64,000 bases of DNA from Pyrrhoderma lamaoense (Eukaryota; Basidiomycota; Agaricomycetes; Hymenochaetales; Hymenochaetaceae): the NCBI GenBank assembly GCA_002794735.1, contig NBAZ01000011.1:682001-746000 (forward strand). The letters run 5' to 3'. The notes beneath the pieces were generated by a model. That model did not search any database, was not told the DNA's origin, and was given only the letters and a program-made list of their open reading frames with translations. Below, in pieces: positions 36,616 through 48,053 of the stretch (its first letter is position 1; every line of letters starts with the position of its first letter). The position numbers and the translations under genes were made by a program.

Positions 36616-38914
36616 CTACAACGGTGGCTCTTTGATGAGGTGTTTACATGAGTCCCAAAGCTCATCCCACTTTTCATCAGGCCATTCCCTCTCGGAAATA
36701 TCCTTTACATACCCGGCTGTTTTTTCTAATAGATGCTCACGTATCGTAAAGTAAATCCATGACAGGTGTAATTGGCATTCGTTCCAGACCGTTTCCCGTG
36801 ACTCGTTCAGATTGCTCACTATATCCCAATCCGAGGAAGCAGGTAAGAGGATGCGCAGATCTCTCTGAAATTCGTCATACGTAAATGGAAGAACACCAAG
36901 GGAGTACATTTGCCCATCGAATTCCCAATAGAACTCCCAATCCCTGCGTCCTGGAATCTTGAACTTGCAGATATACATACGCTGGCCTATACGGAACACA
37001 ACTTGTGTCTGATAGGATTCCCTGTATATAACGGGCTGGATATCCCAGTAGCATTAAGGAGGTATCGTAAGCCCAAGGACATGGAATTATCAGGGTTTAT
37101 CCTTTCATCAATAATCCCAAATCGAGGATAAGGTTGAATCCACTCATGTAAATACTCGAATTTATACCAATTATTTGACCAGTCCGGAAGATCTTCAGCT
37201 CTAGAGCTATCATTGTACCACTCTCGAGTGAGCTCTGAGATAATATCCCTCGTGATATTATCAGGGAGATTGTCAACAATTCTGTAGAACAATGGAATGT
37301 CTTGCTCTAATTGAGACTAATATTGTTTTAGATCCAGGAATAGGAATATGAGAGTTAGAGAGTAATCTCACCTCTGATGATCTTCTCGTCTGACGGAATG
37401 ATGAGATAAGAGGAAGGTCCGTAATAATACTACCGTCAGTCAGAACGTTATGCTGGAGAAATGATCCGATACACAAATCTCCGGTGTTTGTACCTATTGC
37501 CAATAGACCCAAACTATCATCATAGTCTACTGTAGAGTAATGGGCTGGGAGGGGAAGGCCTATTCTAGAGAGAGGGACACGTGGCTTGCAATCACAAGAT
37601 TTGTCTATTGTACTAGCTGAAGCACGGATAGGCACCGTACATAGTGTTGGCATGTATGCTTTTCGTGTAGTAGGCATGACAATGTGGAACAGTCGTTTCC
37701 TGGTTGTTCCCACACAATACCTAGCTATTTGCCGATCCATCTTTTCTCCTTCACAATAATCTATTTGAAACTGTCGGAAAATGTTAAGTTTAGCTCCTTT
37801 TTCTTGTGGACTGCAATCGATCTTCCAGAGGCCAATACGCGACCCGTATTCCTGTACCGCCATCATCAGAGAAAGCTCATGGTATGCATGACTTTGCATA
37901 TCTAAAAGTACTGCATCATCTGGACGATAGCCGTTAGGCATCCGCACGAAATCAATTTCCCTCGCATCAGCTAGTTCATGGTCACTCTCAGGCAGGACGT
38001 GTAGCTTAATACCGGTACTATAGAAGGATACCACATATCCATCCCAATGTACCATGAGAATTGGGACACCCTAAGTGAAGAGTTGAGTACCAGCTCATAT
38101 ATGGATATCAATAGCATACCTGTGGTAAAGGCGAAATAGGTAGGTTAGGAGGACTGAACAGTCTGTACTCCTTCTCTTCATCCCATTTTGCAACATAAGC
38201 ATACGTGTCATCTCCACACTTTGTCGCAAATCCAACAAGAGATCCTTTGAATAGTCTTACATGCGACGCATTCTGCACACGTGACAGCTCGCTGATTATT
38301 GGTGTTCCATCATAGATGCCTATCTCGAGAATTGAGATATACATTGAGCATGTACCAACTGTGATCGCGCATCGAATATATTCTCCACCATCGTCCACCA
38401 CTCCATCAGCAACAGGTCCAGGTAGATGATACTCGGAGGTGGGGCGATTCTGGTTCCCTCTGAGATTCCAGAGAACTATGCTACTTGATTCCATATCGGA
38501 GGATGCGACCAAGCACCATGTTCCTCGAATCAGTTTCACCCATGTTACTCTCTTTCTGGTTTCAAGGTATCGCACAGATAGTTTGTGATTGGGTGTACTG
38601 TAAGATCTCTCAAGAAGTAAAGCATGCTTGATCCATGACTCAATATCTTCCGCAGTTGAACCCTCCACAGGACGTAGAAGAGATGGTATACATAAAGAGT
38701 TTGCTTTCACCTCTCTTTCAAGGATGTGTACCCAAAGTCGTTTATCAGAAGAGATTTCCTTATTGAATGTTTTACTTGTCTACGTATGTTGATATAAGAA
38801 GTACAGTACGAGGTAACTGATAGCTCACCTGCCGAAGACTGATGATGTCCGGAGGTCCATTATTTTCCATATATTGAAGTGAACATCCCAAGGAAGACTC
38901 GATATGTGTATCAT
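36616..38914 (-). pseudogene. F4: F-box/WD40-like gene with two one-base deletions
   Basis: Inverted relative to F1-F3. Exons 38914-38829, 38779-38120, 38070-37372 and 37316-36616. Exon 1 starts MIHISSLPWDVHFNIWKIMDL but lacks one base directly after this (ctccggacatc), at the same place as in F1. Exons 2 and 3 are fully open (220 and 233 codons). Exon 4 lacks one base at LNATG near 37046 (actgggatat against actggagatat in F1), then continues to the shared end HLIKEPPL. With both bases it would be 715 aa. It is head to head with D3. Two deletions in more than 2.1 kb of coding sequence point to recent death or to assembly errors. Confidence 0.8.
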
Positions 38915-39542
38915 TGGAGAACAATCTTTCACTGTTAGACAAGCCATACAGGGAGATGATTATAGTGTATACTGGAAATAAGGATGAGGGCGGAAAACAA
39001 GCAAGAAAGCGTCTGACTCGTCTTACCGAGTTCACCGATCATCCGTTGTTTGGTCTTGTTTGCGTAGTGCTTCGTGGATCTGATCAATCTAAATGAGCAC
39101 GGGTAAACATATGTATACTAATATGAATACTCGTGTACTCATCAGGGTGCGGCGACACTTGAGAACAAACGACCTCCTTCCCGATCATAGTCCTTGCTTC
39201 TGTTCTTTCGTATTCTATTGTATATTTTACGATAAATTTTCCCATTATACGATATAACAAATACTAATAATTGAATATTGCAAAATCTTATTTACTAGGA
39301 TTTTACAAGCACTAATCACTTTTCTATGGTGATATCAAAGAGGATATTGTCTACTGAGTATCATCTTTTACCATCTGGGTTTTCTTTTCTCATTTTCTGT
39401 TACAAGCCTCATCTGCATTGCGATGCCCTATCCCGTATAAAACAGGTGTTCTTCGAGAATACTTACACAACAGATCCTTTCATAGTCCTTTTTACACCTG
39501 TATACATCTCTACGGACCAAACTTACTTAGACTTCTTCCATA
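38915..39542. promoter_or_regulatory. F4/D3 divergent gap with conserved block
   Basis: A 628-bp gap between the F4 and D3 starts. The reverse complement of the D-F promoter block lies at 39025-39077 (cacgaagcac..., gatcggtgaactcgg in the F4 direction). F4, D3 and this block were evidently inverted together as one unit. Confidence 0.5.
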
Positions 39543-41018
39543 ATGGCGACCTCCACTAGTTCTTATCTCTCCCTTTCAGCCGTAGCACCAACTAATGGAG
39601 TTCCCCATTGCTGGGATTGGGAAGCGCGCGAAGTAAAGTTGCTGATGGCATGACAAACCTTGCAAATAAAATTAATATTCAAATGACTGTTATCAGGTCT
39701 TGCAGTACATCCATACTTTTCGAAACCAGACGGCACAGGCTTATTCCGCTGAGGGGCACAACATCTCAAGCTTCAATCTTGTCGTGGATGAGGTTCTTAT
39801 TAAGTGCCTGTAAGAAGAATCATAGACATGATGATTTTTTGCCTTCATGGTAGTTTGATATACGAGACTAAAGCATATGAGTAGAATGAATGGAGCTCCA
39901 TACTACCGAGACGATAAATTAGCGAGCGCTATCATGGCTCCTTTCCACAGATGCCGAGCCGTCCCCATAACTGATGTTTTTGGTGCCCTTGGTAAGTGCT
40001 AGTAGCTGCAAATAGCACGTATTCAGTCACTGATATTTGGAGAAAAGGTTGGTTCATATCATACTCTGAGAAATTGGACTCTGATTTAAGCAAGAGTATA
40101 ACTGTACATATCATCTACACAAGATTATGCTTGAATATTGGCAGAGAAATGAATAAAGAAATCAGAAAGAAAGGTTCTAGATTTCGCATCAACACGGTAC
40201 CGGCGATGACACATATGTTGATCGTTGGATCCTGGCTTCTGCTTCAGACTGAGGACTCGGACTTACAACGAGTCACAGGTGATATGGCTCTTTCACATTC
40301 TTTCTCTTCTTCACTTCCAAGAGATTATAATGAAACTGATACAGATGAGGACAATGCGAAGACATTTTCAAAAAACAAGAGAATACAGCTACTTAGAAGT
40401 GTTCTTGGAGAAAATGCCATCAGAGGATTGAATAGTAATAACGTTGGCAATTGTGCAGAGACGTTGAATGTTGCGAGGTAAGAGGCGTTCTGATGAAGGT
40501 GTATACTGATAGCGCTGAATCCAGAAGTCACTAGTCAACACCCTGAAAATTCAAATACTAGAACTATCGGATCCGGGCATGCGCTTCGTATTCAGGATGT
40601 CGACATCGATACGTTCACATCCTTCAATGACTTAAGGACTCGTGCATATAATGAAGCATGCTATAGTTGCAGAGCTATCTTCAGGAACGGAAGGCTGACA
40701 CAGCAAGACATCGGTTCTGGAGATATACTCGGGCCAATACCAACCGGTTTTCAACTAAATGAAGACTACTCTGTTCGTGTAAGGAGCTTCTGGTTCATGA
40801 ATCCGAGGTGGCATCTAGTCTAACTTACTTCTACAGAACCCAAGACCGTTGTTTAGAAACTTTGTTACTCCCCCGCCTTTGGGTGAATCGGGGGAAACTA
40901 TATCCCAGCCTTAGCAGGCTACCCTGTTGTACCTGTAGAGAACTACCAGAGCTATCCAGGACAGGGGTTTCCGTACATGCCAAATTCAAATAACCCTAGG
41001 TCAGCCAGGAGGATGTGA
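39543..41018 (+). pseudogene. D3: deaminase-like gene, core intact, ends damaged
   Basis: Inverted copy of D2. The start MATSTSSYLSLS matches D2 at ATG 39543. The usual exon 1 end is lost: an in-frame TGA follows KLLMA and the donor GT is AT, although an upstream GTAAAG could replace it. The middle exons are open: YYRDDKLASAIMAPFHRC, then GWFISYSEKLDSDL through G-N-C-A-E-T (Cys at 40452, Glu at 40458), and after a 57-nt intron EACYSCRAIF (Cys at 40659 and 40668). So all putative zinc and proton-shuttle residues are kept. One base is missing in the Pro/Gly tail near 40890. It may still make a working core domain. It is head to head with F4. Confidence 0.7.
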
Positions 41019-41913
41019 TCGATATCCTCAAATGGAAAACTATAACTATTTAACTCTATTCAATATTAAACCATTGTGAATCGAAACTATCTTGCTCACC
41101 GTCTTCAAATGCAATGCTATTCTTTAAACGTTGATTTATAAGACTCAACTCAGAGATAACTATCTTTATACTATAATCACCCTTAGAGGGTGAATTAGAT
41201 GATTTAAATTAGTTCTTACCTATCTACTTTCATAACCTTCAGTTAAGGATGCTCCTAACATTCTCATGAAGAGAGTGGTAACCCCACCCCGGATTCGTTA
41301 AAACATAACTTTAAACGACAAAGTAGATGCATTTACTTTGCTACTTGTTTAGTAGATGAAACTTGTGCTATACTACTAAGTCATGAGATATTATCAGGTT
41401 AACCAAGTCTAATGTCTACTATATTTTCACTCACTGATGCAAGAGTTACTACGCACAATAAGTATCTCTATTGTTGAAGGTGGATAATTGTTATTATATG
41501 CTTCAAACTATGCATTATTCTTTTACTATGTTGTTTGATACTTGTTTTGCATAGGTGGTTATGATACATATGGATCCTCGGATACGAATGTGTCGCGGCG
41601 AGTCTGTGATAGATCAAATTTAGGCAGTATCTTCAGGGGACCCGGTTAATGACATGGCACTAGGGTAGCTGTGAGCCTGCCTTGATACCGAAGTTTTTAC
41701 ACTTTTTGTACCTATAGTACAAATATAGGAGTACCCCTTCTGCAGCGGCACCTCATGGAAGCCATTTTCACACAATTAAACATATTTCACTTCTCACCTT
41801 TTCTGGGAGACCCTGCCCTTATGATGAGAAGGCTATGGACTTGCAGGAGTACTTGTAGTGAGAAATATATGATACCGCCGGTGGAGCTAGCGTGCCATGA
41901 GATCAGCGACCAT
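41019..41913. other. Intergenic, no supported gene
   Basis: AT-rich 3' flank of D3 up to the LTR. The first 60 bp resemble the region beyond D2 (ctctattca.tattaaa). No gene seen. Confidence 0.45.
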
Positions 41914-42599
41914 TGAAAACTAAACTTTTGGTCAGAAATTGACCTTTGAGTCGTATTTAGTGGCGAGGATGTGAGGTTTAGAGTCTGCCTACACCAGACA
42001 CAATGCCCAGGCTCAGATTTGAGGGCTAGAAAGCGAGTAACTCGACTTCGGCCGGAGTGTAGAGACTGATAGAGACCTCGAGGCGAGCTGAGACTTCACA
42101 GACCAGTAAAAGTAGTAGAAACGTAAAGAACAGAGCCCCGACCGAGGCTATAGCTTGAGATAAAAGTGTATGCATTTCGGTCCGCCGGACGACTTGCAGT
42201 ACGGTCAGAGCGTTACAAGCGCGTCCGAGCAGCCTGATAAAGCAGCAGAGTAGTAGATAAAGAGTACAGGCGACTATTAGAGTGCTACTCGGGGGGGGGG
42301 GGGGTAGAAAGATGGCGGCCGAGAGGAGTAACTGGGGGTTGACTGATTAACTACGGCCTCAAATCTGGAGGCTTATATAGCAAAATGCGAGATAAAGGGT
42401 AGATAATAAGGAAAGCATAGCGTCCAGGCGGCTATATCCACTGGACGAAGGGTTTAAGCTATCAGAAACGAGGGGGCTAGATAGTAAGAGAAATGGACCA
42501 GGGGCGCGGCCGAGTAGTAGCAATAGACTTCTCGGGCGACTTAGAAAGTGCATAATAAATACACTACGACCGGCCAAACACTTAGCTGGTCCTACACCA
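41914..42599 (-). mobile_element. Solo LTR-like element, copy 1
   Basis: Read on the minus strand it begins TGGTGTAGGACCAGC and ends GTTTAGTTTTCA, so it has the TG...CA ends of an LTR. It contains TATATAAGCCTCCAGA as a promoter-like site and a C run. There is no reverse transcriptase or integrase beside it. I see no matching target-site duplication in the flanks. It cuts the kinase fragment that ends at 42600. Confidence 0.7.
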
Positions 42600-43270
42600 T
42601 ATTATGGATATATGTACCCTGGCTTTATGGATAGCATCAATAGTCCGCGAACATACAAAATCACAAATAACAGCCTCTCCCTACTTATTGATTAAGACAT
42701 TGTTCTGAAAGTAAAATAACTCAGTATAAGCTACTCTATGATAGCTGACTCACTATGCCGGCTTGACATCTGAGTGTGCTATGTCACCGTTATGAAGGTA
42801 AGCTAAACCATTAGATATACCTCGAATCTTGGGTGCGACTCGCATTAGAATTCTAAACAAGGCGGCATAATTAGAGCTTACTAACCGTAATATATCACAT
42901 TTAGGAGTATTATCCACATAGTTTCTTGCGGATCCACTTTCTACCCATCTTGTCACTAAAAAAATATTATTATTTTCATTTCTAGAATAGCCTAGTAATG
43001 GGAGCACATTAGTGTGATTTATCTTTGCCCATATGTAGATATCCCTCTCAAGTGTCTGATTCAATGTGAGCCTCTGGTAAAACATGGTATGTCAGAGGAG
43101 ATCATACTTTTAACGTTTTGTGATCTCGATAGTTCATTTGTTATCTTTTGATAGCAACAATAGTTTTACGTCCTTCAATGAAACAGCGTCCGCTGTAAAC
43201 TGTACCATTTACACCCTTATTGATTGGTTCATGTTTAGTTATGGTAAATTTTCTTTAAATTGAGACGCTT
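42600..43270 (-). pseudogene. Protein kinase fragment (K2), cut by LTR
   Basis: Receptor-like or Tyr-kinase-like family typical of Agaricomycetes. Minus-strand pieces in order: glycine loop and lysine (GVNGTVYSGRCFIEG, then VAIK) near 43225-43140; LERDIYIWAKINHTNVLPLL, VTRWVESGSARNYV and catalytic-loop start GLAYLHNGDIAHSDVK (43085-42760); then after a spliced gap NNVLIN, a TAG stop, and EAVICDFVCSRTID. The DFG motif reads DFV. The sequence ends where LTR copy 1 begins, so the whole C-lobe is gone. Confidence 0.75.
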
Positions 43271-43420
43271 CAGCGCTGAGGTTTTGTCTAATTCCGTAAT
43301 AATGTTGTCAAGCACATTGTAGTCATTGAAGCTTACTATGCTGCTATCTAGCAGCTGCTGATCCGGTTCTGTGTACTCATGTATGTCGTCAGTATGGTTA
43401 GTCAGATCGAAGCTAGTGGG

Positions 43421-44179
43421 TGGTGTAGGACCAGCTAAGTGTTTGGCCGGTCTTAGTGCATTTATAATGCACTTTCTAACTCGCCCGAGAAGTCCATTGC
43501 TACTACTCGGCCGCGCGCCTCGTTCATTTCTCTTACTATTTAGCTTCGCTTTCTATTCTTACTCGAGGGTAGGGTTCGTTTATACGACCCCCTCGTTTCT
43601 GATAGCTTAAACCCTTCGTCCAGTGGCATATAGCCACCTGGATGCCATGCTTTCCTTATTATCTAACCTTTATCTCGCGTTTTGCTATATAAGCCTCCAG
43701 ACTTGAGGCCATAGTTAATCAATCAATTCCCAATCAATTCCTGGCGACTCCTCTCGGTCGCTATCTTTCTACACCCCCCCCGAGTAGCTCTCTACTAGTC
43801 TCCTGTACTCTTTATCTACTTCTCTGCTGCTTTATTAGGCTGCCCGGGCGCGCTTGTAACGCTCTGACCGTACTGCAAGTCGTCCGGGCGGACTGAAATA
43901 CATACACTTTTACCTCAAACTACAGCCTCGGTCGGGGCTCTGTTCTATACGCTTCTACTACTTTTACTGGTCTGTGAAGTCTCAGCTTGCCTCAAGGTCT
44001 CTATCAGTCTCTACGGTCCGACCGAGATCTCGGCCGGACGGCCGAGGTCGAGTAACTCGCTATTTAGCCCCCAAATCTTAGCCTGAGCATCGTGTCTGGT
44101 GTAGGCAGGCTCTAAACCCCACGTCCTCGCCACTAAATACGACATCAAGGTCAAAATCTGACCAAAAGTTTAGTTTTCA
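43421..44179 (+). mobile_element. Solo LTR-like element, copy 2 (opposite direction)
   Basis: Same element as 41914-42599 in the other direction: begins TGGTGTAGGACCAGC, has TATATAAGCCTCCAG near 43686, and ends TTTAGTTTTCA. It is 73 bp longer than copy 1, with extra sequence around 43545-43580. It interrupts the 3' end of kinase K1. No coding region and no clear target-site duplication. Confidence 0.7.
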
Positions 44180-45353
44180 GTGCTTCCGTTGTTTCTCCTT
44201 GGCTAATGAACGGATGAATTGATCCATAAGAGGAACGAAGCCCAGACTGTATACCATCTGAGGGAGTTTTATCTATTTGTCTTTTCAACGATACCTGCGA
44301 CTCAAGCTCGATGAGACCAGATATGGATGAAAGCACCTCTTCAATACGTACCCTACTTTCTGGGTTAAAGTGCCAACATATCAAACATATTTTCCACATG
44401 AAGTTTGTAATCGAGTCCTATTCCTTAGGAGGCTGACGAGTTTTTTGGGTGTGACGCATTCGAAAGTGGTTCTATCTTTGTCTCATAAGTAAATAGCTCT
44501 GGAGGCATCCATCTTGTAGTGTCACATGGACTCCCCGTGCTTGTGGATGTCAGCGATGAATTAATCATACGAGAAATACCAAAATCGCATATAAGGGGCT
44601 CCTTCGACCGACTAATGAGAATATTCTCCTATTAACGACAATTATATCAGTGTAAGATTGTTATTCTCCGAGCTACGGCTTACAGCCTTCAAATCTGAGT
44701 GTATTATGTTATTCTCGTGCAAATATTTTACCCCACTAGCAATTCCATGAATCTATATTGTAATCTATGTCATTCACAAAAGTAGAGTGTTGGCCAGGTA
44801 AACATACCATTGGAAGTAGGTTAGGGGCGGTTACATCAATGTTAATCACATTAGCTTCTACCGGTTCCATTATCCATCTACTCAGAGATGACAGATGGAT
44901 AGCTCCTTTCAGTTAGATATCCAAGTAATGGTAGTATATTCTGATGTTTCATTTCGGACCATAGATGCAGCTCTTTCACAAATGACTAAAAAGATTATAT
45001 ATCCAAGTTATTTGTGGTTAAGGTTTTATCACTCTTACCTTCAGGAAAGCATGCTCTTGAACATATAGCATATTGACCCTAAGACGTTTCACAGCAACTT
45101 TGATTTCACGTCCAGTTTGCTCAACATAGACTGTTGGATCAAGCTTCTTCCTGTTTATCGTTCCAACGAAGATATCACAAGATCCACCATGAGCGCTCAT
45201 ATGCTCATTCCTCTTAACAAGACCAGATCTGTCAAGATGGGAAAGCTTGGACAGCTCTTCACGAATTCTTGCATCGTGGCTTTGAGGGACATGTGCTGCA
45301 CCGGAAGTCATTTCAGTGCGTCCTTCTTCCTCCATAACTAGCGATGCTTTCAT
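44180..45353 (-). pseudogene. Protein kinase (K1), nonsense codon and LTR-cut tail
   Basis: Same kinase class as K2. Exon 1 (45353-45039) encodes 105 codons ending in the glycine loop (HGGSCDIFVGTI) and lysine (VAVKRL). Exon 2 from 44985 reads SFVKELHLWSEMKHQNILPL, then VISE followed by TAG where the family has Trp, then MDNGTG. Later pieces keep NILISRSKEPLICDFGISRM and TTRWMPPELF (activation segment), and MWKICLICWHFNPESRVRIE (C-lobe end) at 44399. The reading runs into LTR copy 2 at 44180. With the stop and the truncated tail it is very likely dead. Confidence 0.75.
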
Positions 45354-47739
45354 CAGAGACTTACCGTTTTTATCTATCTCTGAATGGTTCCAATATATAT
45401 GCGTGAATGTATGTAAAATGTAAAAGTGAAAATATGGAAATGCTTATCATGAACATATTCCAGAAGGGAACTATTGCAACCCACCAGAGTTGTCCACATT
45501 ATCACGTTTTTGACCGCGAGCTGAAGAGATGTCATTTGATATTTCATCGCTACTATTACCTAGCTTCTTTGACTTTATGACTCTCAAGGTTTCTAACAGA
45601 ACGCGTCCAAAAGTCCCTGGAATTGCTTATCAGCATATTTCTGCCTAAGTATCTAGATATTACTGTGATTGTCCCTACCGAGAATAAACAGCGGTCTATT
45701 CTTCTCTTAAGGTATTCATGGGTTATGGGTTTGGCTAACTTTAGTAGTGTTCGTAATAACCTCACCATTCATAGTATGATACTAGGATATTCTGCTATTT
45801 GTATTGCACTGATGTCTTGCTACGTTGATAAGCTCGATATATGGATACGTTGTGTCGTATTTTTCCTAAGTTAGTGAAAGCAGATGCAAACGATTGTGGA
45901 CCGTATACACATATCTAAGAGGGAAAATGATCGATCGACCTACACCGTAATAAGTATCTTTCAATAATAATCTATCTGTGAACCTACAACTAATTCTACA
46001 CACATCTCCTTGTCACTTCTTTATTTTTTCCTTTGAGTAATGATTTTGCAAGCTTGAGTTCCGCGCAAAAAAGATATGACGATTCCTAAAGCTCAGGCAC
46101 TTCATATTAAACTATGAATTTTCATAGTTAACTAGAGTATTTGCTATAAATACAACTGAGTCGTGCTTTTATTTGTAGATTTACTTAAGTAGATCGGCGT
46201 CAGTATGAGTCCACATATATAACAGTGACTATTGTGGTATGGTACCTCTCTACGTCTAAATTATGTTCATTTGAAATCAACGTCTAATAAAGGCCATCCC
46301 TTTCAACGCCGAGGATAATGAAAGCCTTGCCTACGATCATTACAGCCCGTTGATTACTGTATACCGCATATGAATCTTATAACGCTTATTTTAACACAAA
46401 AGATCTGACATATCGGTGATAGATTTCACCAACTACTGACGGGGACGTGATCGAAGGATATCTCGGTCGTACTTATCTTCCGTTCACCAAAGCAGATACT
46501 GGGGGATAATTCCGGAATATATATCATGATAAGTTACTTTTGGGTTTGGTCACATTCTATATACAGAAAAACCTGAATAAGCTTGATTCCGATATTCCGA
46601 CATTTTCAAGTCCCCTTTTTCTCATTGTTCATATCTTTAACTATATGTACATGTATGAACCTTAGATCCTGACAATGGCTAATCGGAATCTTTCTGCCAT
46701 TTACGAGTGCTGATACAAGCTTTGCTAATGACAGTTGAGATGTTGAGTACTATACTCTGTGCCTTTTTGAGCATAGATTAGTGATGACCAAACTTTACAG
46801 TAACACACATCAGCCTCGTTCTCGATTTCCAGGCTTCTATGTTTTGGGTTCTACTAGCATCATTAGGTAACAAGAGCAAAAGAAAAGATTACAATGCTAT
46901 TCATACTTTCCATTGATATCGAGATATTTCGTAAACGTCATGAGGCCTGTACATTGACAGATACTACGAGTTCTCAGTTCCTTGAAGCCTCGATCAAGTA
47001 TTACTCCGAGATTCTTTTTTGACAGATATCTTTAGCAAAATTTCTTGGGGCTGTCTTCATTATATGTAATGAGAAGCTCTTGGACAAGATAAAAACGGGT
47101 TTGGAATCTTGTAGGTTCTCTCCGACGTTCGCGTACAAAACCTAAGTAACGTATAAATCAATCTTGAGGCATATAACACTACTATAGTCCTTAACTGGAG
47201 TACTGTAGTAAGGAAGGTTCTATGCATATGCATAATACGTAACTTACAATTCACTTTGTGCGATACTATCGAAACGCATCACAAAACAATGATGATATAC
47301 CACGTACCCTCCTTCGGGGAATATGTTTCAGACCACCCGCCACATTATGTTAAGGACAATGAGATATTTTTAGAGAACCTATGAGTTTGCTACTTTATGT
47401 TATAGTTTCAAAACATATGTACGTGATTTACATCATTTATGATAATGGAAAACGAGCAAAGTAGGACCCCGTGCTGAACGATATCTCCATTCAACCATAT
47501 CCTCGGAATCAGACTTCAAAAAATAACGTGTGAGAGTTGTAATGATCCTGAAACATGTGTGAGAAAGCCGAATGACGTACAGCCTATCGCAATGCTGAAT
47601 TGTATATGGTGTATCGGATGATAGGGCAAGTAGAAAGGAGTTGTTCCTGTCTGCCAAAGACGGAAAATATACCAGGTATATGATATAGATGCTAATTTAA
47701 TCTTTACCCTGGGTCATAAATGCGGATAGCAGTCAATAG
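45354..47739. other. Intergenic, no supported gene
   Basis: 2.4 kb, AT-rich. Short open frames on both strands (for example 45623-45874 and 47657-47433) show no known motif and I do not call them. Confidence 0.45.
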
Positions 47740-48053
47740 GAGAAGCTCATATTAGACGACGACGAAACGACAAGATTTATTGATCTAGTTACGTTACGTG
47801 AAGTTGATAGTAAGTGGCGTAAAGCCATCTTTCAATGCGTTAATCATGATAAATATAGAACATCTAAAGTTGAAAGATCATATCAACAGCAATCCAGCTG
47901 GCATCTCACTTTGAAATTATGTTCAGTGCTTCTTTTGAATGATATTGATATTTCAGCAATCTATGGTCTCTTTAATCACCTTGTAATTAATGTAGAGGAG
48001 GTTAAATACTCGTGTATCCAAGTTTATCAGAGTATTAAGGCGGTCGGAGTTTG
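47740..48053 (+). other. Open exon-like stretch of unknown identity
   Basis: Following an acceptor-like caatag, an open frame of about 100 codons runs EKLILDDDETTRFIDLVTLR through SWHLTLKLCSVLLLND to the TGA at 48051-48053. It has no ATG, so it could only be a terminal exon. A possible donor (ccag/gtatat) lies 66 nt upstream, but I could not build the preceding exon. Family unknown; it may be chance. Confidence 0.3.

Noticed and set aside
15300..41018. Point-mutation hypermutation (RIP-like C-to-T) as the cause of decay in F and D copies
   Set aside because: The lesions are mostly one-base deletions; I see no strong bias to C-to-T changes between copies.
41914..44179. The two opposed ~700-bp repeats as terminal inverted repeats of one DNA transposon
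   Set aside because: They have LTR-like TG...CA ends and an internal TATATAA, the sequence between them is a kinase fragment and not a transposase, and their lengths differ by 73 bp.
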